Assembly: GCA_025504975.1 (NCBI GenBank)
Contig: JANUWI010000006.1
Span: 744,001-808,000, forward strand
Source of the DNA: Plenodomus lindquistii
Lineage: Eukaryota > Ascomycota > Dothideomycetes > Pleosporales > Leptosphaeriaceae
Direction of reading: 5' to 3'
DNA length: 64,000 nucleotides
How positions within the stretch are numbered: the first letter of the stretch is position 1; the number at the start of each line of letters is the position of its first letter. This document shows, piece by piece, positions 58,940 through 64,000 of the stretch. A program made the translations under genes and the position numbers. Under the pieces are notes generated by a model. The model saw only the letters and a list, made by a program, of their open reading frames with translations. It was not told the origin of the DNA and made no database searches.

Positions 58940-60073
58940 GGAGCCAGCCCGGACAAGTGGAGCCTCAACAACAATGGGGCCTTCGTATCTACAGACAGCC
59001 ATATTCACTTGATCTCGGTACGGACCTCCACGATGTGTTTACAAAAAATGGGTGGGGTAATTCAAGGTTGTATTGCATAGCGGTGTTTCCAAAGGCGTTT
59101 GTTGAGGCGTTGTTAGCGACGCGCTTCTCATATGGTTCTTCCCTACAGTCACTAAAAGTACGACACGAGACAACGACGCATATTCCCCCCATAAGATGAT
59201 GAAGAACATAAAGAAACCCGAGTGCGCATTGTACACCCTTACGGTAAACGAACTTATTATTTGGTAGGCGTCTGGGTACTTTTCGGGATCTGGGCGGAGG
59301 TGGGCAGCTTAGGTTTATGTAGAGACATTCGAAGTTTTGGAGTTACAACTCACATTCACATCGATGTCGAAAGGCAGAGAATACCATCCATGGTTTATAA
59401 ATACGCAACGATGAATGCATGCACCAATGCTTTCCAATCTAACGACTAAGCGTTAAGAGCCTACGCCTAAGGTTTCCGGAAACATTTCCGCTTGTGCACC
59501 TCAGATCTGACACGAATAAACACTCACATCCAAAAAAGCGTTCGAATCCGACGCTCTCGGCAGCAACCCCTAACATTACAAAACCATTCTTCACCGCCCC
59601 AGATCCCTGTTTAGTGGAAGATCAAACGCGCTACCGTTATGCGAAGCGCAAGGGTCGCGGGTATTAAGCGGGGATAATCAATTTCATGACGTGCTCGTGT
59701 TGTGCGATGCGCCTTTGTTTGGTTCTCAGTCACACGTACTCGGCTAACGTAGACACTTGTGGCAAAGCCGTTTCGCTCTTAGCAGTGATAGCTTCGCTGT
59801 CTCGCTTTTAACAATGGCCGAGCAAGCCTCGCAGAAGTGCCGTAGGGCGGAGCCTGCCGATTTATCTTCCCGTCATCTCTTCCTTCTGTCAAAGGGCGCA
59901 ATTGTGGAGGGCATCGTTCTGGACTTCTCTCTTTTTCTCTGGCTTCTTTACTCCTTCCTTTTTGGCTGTTCCTGGTTGTTACTGGAACTCTGGGCTTGCA
60001 GTACAAGTTTTTCACCTCTCTCTGTTGTTTCGGTCGTCAGCGCACATAGTTACACTCGACTCGTCACCAGCCT
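58940..60073. other. Intergenic: transporter promoter with an upstream ORF
   Basis: 3' flank of the BTB-like gene followed by the promoter and leader of the MFS transporter gene. AT-rich near 59390-59410 with TTATAAATA. It contains an 87-codon upstream ORF (listed separately) and no other supported gene. Confidence 0.45.
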
Positions 60074-60077
60074 ATGA
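59814..60077 (+). other. Upstream ORF overlapping the transporter start codon
   Basis: An ORF of 87 codons from ATG 59814 ends in a TGA that shares bases with the transporter ATG (ATGA at 60074-60077). It is hydrophobic toward its middle (FLWLLYSFLFGCSWLLLELW) but has no known family. If the mRNA leader starts upstream of 59814 it could reduce or reroute translation of the transporter. If transcription starts later, it is meaningless. Confidence 0.35.
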
Positions 60078-61606
60078 GCAGTGAGCACAACGCCTTCAGC
60101 TGTCACCGGGATATGGAGCACACTACGGCCTCGGCGCACGATGCGCCTATAACATCGGACAGATCATCACATGTTTCTGATGAAAAGTCAAGTCAACGGC
60201 CATCGCTCTCGTCATCGCACACAGCTCAAACTGCGCCGGCAGCCCACGATCAAGAGAAGGGGGCGCACGTGACCGCGGACCACCCACTCCACCACGAACA
60301 GGGCGCCGAACTTGTACCCGTTCAATCAAAACATCCCAGCGTGCGAGATGCATCACAGATACCAAACGGAGGACTATGGGCCTGGCTTCAGGTTCTCGGA
60401 GCATTCTTCCTCTTATTCAACTCATGGTATGTCAACTCACCTACCTCTCTTACAACCCCACCACTAACGACCCGTTCCAGGGGCATAGTAAACACCTTCG
60501 GCTCCTACCAAGCCTACTACGAAACCGACTTGCTCCCCACGTCCTCCCCCAGCTCCATCTCCTGGATCGGTTCCATCCAAGCCTTCCTGCTGCTCTTCGT
60601 CGGCGCACTTACCGGCCCCATCTACGACGCAGGCTACTTCCGCCCCCTCCTCCTCTTCGGCAGCTTCATGCTCGTGTTAGGCCAAATGATGTTATCCCTC
60701 TGCCACGCATATTGGCAAGTTCTCCTCGCCCAAGCCTTCTGCATCGGCATCGGCACCGGCGCCCTCTTCGTCCCCAGCGTCGCCATCCTATCCACCTACT
60801 TCTCCACAAGAATCGGCATGGCAATCGGCATCGCAGCATCAGGCTCCAGTCTCGGCGGCGTCATCTACCCCATCATGTTCCACAACCTGCTCCCCCAAGT
60901 TGGCTTCGCATGGACCACGCGCATCCTAGGCTTCGTCATCCTCGCCACAATGGTCATTCCCAACATCGTAATGCGCGTCCGTGTTCTCCCTGCGAAATCG
61001 CGCTCGCTTTTGGATCTCGGCGCTTTTCTCATCCCGGCGTATAGTTTCCAGGTCGTGGGCTTCTTTTGCGGTTTCATGGGACTGTACATGCCGTTTTTCT
61101 ATGCCCAGGTGTACGCGATCCGGCGGCATATTACTAATGAGAATCTCGCATTCTACTTGATTGCCGTCATGAACAGTACCAGTGTATTCGGCCGTATCGT
61201 GCCCAACATCTTTGCGGATAAACTTGGGCCCTTCAACGTCGTTCTTCCTTGTTGTCTTATCTCTGGTATCCTGTGTATCTGCTTCATTAGCATCAACAGT
61301 TCCGCGGGCATCATTGTGCTCATGGCATTTTATGGGTTCTTTTCCGGCAGCTTTGTTAGTCTTCCGCCTACTATTATTGTGGCGTTGAGTATGGATAAGA
61401 GGGAGAAGATTGGGACGAGGTTGGGGCAGAGCTTTGCGTTTGTGTCGGTGGGGTTGTTAATTGGGACGCCAATTGGAGGTGCGGTGCTGGATGATAGGGG
61501 GTTTGATGCGTTGTGGACGTATGGCGGGTGTATGTTGTTTGGGAGTGCGACATTTTTGGTTGCGGCGAGGGTGGCGTTTAAGGGGTGGGGGTTGGTGAAG
61601 GCGTAG
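60074..61606 (+). CDS. MFS transporter of the monocarboxylate transporter type
   Basis: Plasma-membrane major-facilitator protein of the fungal MCT-like group. Exons 60074-60426 and 60481-61606 join to 492 aa; the 54-base intron (GTATGT...TTCCAG) is also open in frame, but its removal gives the family motif FFLLFNSWGIVNTFGSYQAYY of TM1. A cytosolic Ser/His-rich N-tail of about 95 residues precedes NGGLWAWLQVLGAFF. Twelve TM helices follow, with SWIGSIQAFLLLFVG (TM2), GIGTGALFVPSVAILSTYF and ASGSSLGGVIYPIMF (TM4-5), and SVFGRIVPNIFADKLGP (TM8-9 loop). The substrate (a carboxylate or other small molecule) cannot be told. An ATG at 60113 is an alternative start. Confidence 0.9.
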   Translation: MSSEHNAFSCHRDMEHTTASAHDAPITSDRSSHVSDEKSSQRPSLSSSHTAQTAPAAHDQEKGAHVTADHPLHHEQGAELVPVQSKHPSVRDASQIPNGGLWAWLQVLGAFFLLFNSWYVNSPTSLTTPPLTTRSRGIVNTFGSYQAYYETDLLPTSSPSSISWIGSIQAFLLLFVGALTGPIYDAGYFRPLLLFGSFMLVLGQMMLSLCHAYWQVLLAQAFCIGIGTGALFVPSVAILSTYFSTRIGMAIGIAASGSSLGGVIYPIMFHNLLPQVGFAWTTRILGFVILATMVIPNIVMRVRVLPAKSRSLLDLGAFLIPAYSFQVVGFFCGFMGLYMPFFYAQVYAIRRHITNENLAFYLIAVMNSTSVFGRIVPNIFADKLGPFNVVLPCCLISGILCICFISINSSAGIIVLMAFYGFFSGSFVSLPPTIIVALSMDKREKIGTRLGQSFAFVSVGLLIGTPIGGAVLDDRGFDALWTYGGCMLFGSATFLVAARVAFKGWGLVKA

Positions 61607-61725
61607 TAGTGGGTAGACATGGCGTGTTTGTACACAGCTGAAAAGTAATCACCAAGAGATGTATATATTGTAGTGTGTGTCGTGTCTGGCTGCGATTGGA
61701 TATCGTGACTACATAGGTTCAAGGA
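61607..61725. other. Convergent gap between transporter and helicase genes
   Basis: Only 119 bases separate the two stop codons, so the 3' UTRs probably overlap. Confidence 0.6.
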
Positions 61726-64000
61726 CTACTCCTTCTCCTTGCCCTTTCCTCCGGCGTCCACAAATGGCGCCATTGGTACATCAATCCCCTTTATTTCCCA
61801 CTTCATCCCAGGATACGAATCGCTGTGTACCGTAACGTCCACCTTCTTCCCCTGTGCTTCAGGCGGAAACGATACCTTGGCTGAAGCACGCAGACTCGAC
61901 TGCGTTCCTGCATTCCCGCCTCCGCCACGACCACCTCGTCCGCCGGCACCGTTCCGACTCGGATCAGTCCAGCCCACACGCTTAAGCGCAATGATCTCAT
62001 CGGTACTAGAATACGAAACGATAGCGAAGAAGCCCTCGGTCTGTGGCTTGGGGTAACGAGGTGCGAAGATGCGTACGCCGCCATTTTGTATCTTTGCGTG
62101 ATTCTGACGTGCAATGTTGAAAGTCATTGACATGGCATTGACGCTTCCAAGATCGAGTTTCAAGACTGGCAGACGCGCGACAGGCTCCGTGAAGCGCCTG
62201 ACAGCTGCTTGCGCGACGCCTGCGAACTTGGCTGCTTGTTCGAGCGCAGTTGGCTTTGCTGTCGTTGCCTCAATCAATGTCTTGGGATTTGCCTTGGGAT
62301 CTTCCAGTCGCTTCTTCTCCTTGTCGACTTCGACGCCTGGGAAAATGGATAGCACACCGTCGGTAGGCCAGCGTGCAGATTTGATAGCTTGGAGGAGGGA
62401 AATCATGGCTTCGCAGGAGGAGAAGTAGCCTAGCTCGGTGAGCACATCGATGGAAGCCTGTACGATACGGATGCTCTGGTCCAATACACTGTTTAGATCG
62501 CCCACGTAATCAGAAATGGGCAGATCGATGCGTGAGAAGTGTGCTTGGAGGAGCAGGAAAGACTTGACGTGTGGGTCCCACATGGGTAGACCGAAGTTGT
62601 CTGCCGGGATAGGGAGGGCCTTGGACAGTTCGGCGTTGATGAGGTCTTCGTTGTGTCGAACTGGTAGCTCGTCGTATTCAGTCGCGTGTGAGATCCAGGT
62701 GAGGACGTCGGCAAAGGTTGCATTACGCTTAACGTTCTTGGCGAGATAGCGGATAGTCTTGTGGCTGAGGTAGTAGTAACTCATGATCTTGCCTAGTGGT
62801 GTCGGGTCTACCTCGCCTGTTGGTTCTACAATTGCACACGATGACTCATCAAGCTCCTTGAGCGAGTTCTCGACAAGCTCAACCATGTAGTCATTGGCCA
62901 TAGTCTGCGCAGCTATGGTATTGTGCTCTTCGGCTGAGATCTCCAGACCATAGAAGGATGGATTTTTGTGAAGACGGCGGAAGAAAAACGTCCAGGTCAG
63001 GTAGTCAAGCGCATCTTGCTTAGTAGCGACGGTTCCAGCAGAGATCTCGGCACCCAAGTGATTGTCCAGGACGTTGTGGAGAGATGATTCGACCGGAAAG
63101 CCTGTGTGAAGAAAGTGCTTGTAGAACTCCTTCTTCGCGTCCTGGGTGAAGATTCTTGCGATACCCGAGGAGTCGAACTGTGGACGTCCAGCACGACCTA
63201 GCATTTGCAATACATCCGTCAAGTCCATGTCTTTATACCCTTCAGTCTTGGCATCGAAGAACTGGGTGCCCTTGACAACGACCAGATGAGCGGGCAAGTT
63301 GACACCCCAAGCAAGCGTACTGGTCGCAACAAGGATCTGAATCTTGTTGTTGGCGAACAGCTCCTCTGATAGCGATCGATCAGTCTCAACGAGACCAGCA
63401 TGATGGAGACCGATCCCGAAACTCAGAGCCTCCCTCAGCGCGTCGTCCTTAACTCGGGTGAGGTTCAACGCAAGATCGTCCTCGGACATGTGCAAGAAGC
63501 GTCTGGGGTTGTCTTCCATACCACAGAAATTGATCAGATCGCGCGCGGTAAGACGAGTCTGACGACGCGAAGCCACAAAGACAATGACGGGCTTCTCAGG
63601 CGAATGAGCCTTGATCGCGAGGAAAGTAGGTCGATTCATCGACTGCATCAGCGGACAGAAACCGCGTTGCTCCGGGAATCCGTCAATGAAGATTTCAAGA
63701 GGCACAGGGCGGACTGAGTGTCGGAAGTTGAAGAGGCCTTCTTTGACGCCCAACCAATTTCCAAGATCAGAAGCGTTGGCACAAGCGGTCGACATGCCTA
63801 ATAATCGTATGGAGCCATCTTTCTTTTGCGACGCGATGTAGTTCATACGTGAGACGATAATTTCCAGAATAGGGCCACGATCACCACCTAGAAGATGGAT
63901 TTCATCGATAATGACTAGGCTGACCTGACGGACATATCCACGAGTCTGCCAGCTACGACTGATACCGTCCCATTTCTCAGGCGTTGTGATGATGATGTCC
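61726..64000 (-). CDS. SLH1: Ski2-like RNA helicase Slh1/ASCC3 type, C-terminal part
   Basis: C-terminal 758 residues of a large tandem-cassette helicase of the Slh1 (yeast) / ASCC3 (human) group, which splits collided ribosomes in ribosome quality control. The N-terminal cassette and the start lie beyond the right edge. Second-cassette motifs are visible: TTPEKWDGISRSW, motif II as DEIHLLGGDRGP, motif III LGMSTACANASDLGNWL (atypical STA for SAT), VFVASRRQTRLTA, GIGLHHAG, VATSTLAWGVNLPAHLV and motif VI MLGRAGRPQFD. A Sec63-type domain follows from about 62900 to 61950 (YLSHKTIRYLAKN, LDQSIRIVQASIDVL). A Gly-rich loop (GAGGRGGRGGGGNAG) precedes the end, KGKEKE. DEIHLLG rather than the Brr2-type DELHLIG favours Slh1 over Brr2. 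No intron is seen in this part. Confidence 0.85.
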   Translation of the reverse strand, partial: DIIITTPEKWDGISRSWQTRGYVRQVSLVIIDEIHLLGGDRGPILEIIVSRMNYIASQKKDGSIRLLGMSTACANASDLGNWLGVKEGLFNFRHSVRPVPLEIFIDGFPEQRGFCPLMQSMNRPTFLAIKAHSPEKPVIVFVASRRQTRLTARDLINFCGMEDNPRRFLHMSEDDLALNLTRVKDDALREALSFGIGLHHAGLVETDRSLSEELFANNKIQILVATSTLAWGVNLPAHLVVVKGTQFFDAKTEGYKDMDLTDVLQMLGRAGRPQFDSSGIARIFTQDAKKEFYKHFLHTGFPVESSLHNVLDNHLGAEISAGTVATKQDALDYLTWTFFFRRLHKNPSFYGLEISAEEHNTIAAQTMANDYMVELVENSLKELDESSCAIVEPTGEVDPTPLGKIMSYYYLSHKTIRYLAKNVKRNATFADVLTWISHATEYDELPVRHNEDLINAELSKALPIPADNFGLPMWDPHVKSFLLLQAHFSRIDLPISDYVGDLNSVLDQSIRIVQASIDVLTELGYFSSCEAMISLLQAIKSARWPTDGVLSIFPGVEVDKEKKRLEDPKANPKTLIEATTAKPTALEQAAKFAGVAQAAVRRFTEPVARLPVLKLDLGSVNAMSMTFNIARQNHAKIQNGGVRIFAPRYPKPQTEGFFAIVSYSSTDEIIALKRVGWTDPSRNGAGGRGGRGGGGNAGTQSSLRASAKVSFPPEAQGKKVDVTVHSDSYPGMKWEIKGIDVPMAPFVDAGGKGKEKE

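Overview
This window reads as nuclear DNA of a filamentous ascomycete. Genes are split by short GT-AG introns of roughly 45 to 130 bases with CTRAY-like branch sites. The protein set (NTE1, Arp9, Oms1, GDS1-type winged helix, BYS1 and CBM18 domains, fungal BTB proteins) is fungal, and the look of the proteins suggests Dothideomycetes, probably Pleosporales. That placement is inference, since no database was searched. Exon boundaries were worked out by hand from reading frame and splice consensus. I saw no rRNA or tRNA gene, transposon, CRISPR array or secondary-metabolite backbone gene.

Layout. 0-6 kb: the 3' end of a short-chain dehydrogenase converges with a secreted rhamnogalacturonan acetylesterase, followed by about 4.5 kb without a confident gene, with one decayed-looking ORF and a low-complexity stretch holding a run of 23 C. 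6-17 kb: a DUF1765-type protein, ATP synthase subunit h and TFIIB on a shared divergent promoter, then a secreted BYS1-like plus chitin-binding fusion. 17-31 kb is housekeeping: glycine decarboxylase P-protein, the NTE1 phospholipase, actin-related protein Arp9 and guanine deaminase. 31-35.5 kb has no recognisable gene but carries the most unusual structure here. 35.5-46 kb: a DUF2235 hydrolase, a GDS1-like protein, an Oms1-like methyltransferase and an FAD amine oxidase. 46-64 kb: an extended-SDR reductase, a BTB gene broken by one TAG, an inositol monophosphatase, a second BTB gene, a disordered protein divergent from a BTB-like protein, an MFS monocarboxylate-type transporter, and the C-terminal part of an Slh1/ASCC3-type helicase running off the right edge.

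Most unusual feature: from 30.7 to 35.2 kb at least eleven diverged copies of one module recur. Each has a TATA box, a TTCNAAA-like element usually about 62 bases downstream, and an ATG 85-92 bases downstream, often within an ATGACT or ATGTCT core. Copies in the left half point right and copies in the right half point left, so the two halves face each other around 33 kb. Two more copies lie at 46.3-46.7 kb. They look like complete small TATA promoters with leaders but lead into no recognisable protein.

Functional links between neighbours are weak, as expected for a fungal chromosome. The acetylesterase, the chitin-binding protein and the transporter suit a plant-associated or saprotrophic lifestyle, while most other genes are core metabolism, transcription, chromatin and RNA or ribosome quality control.
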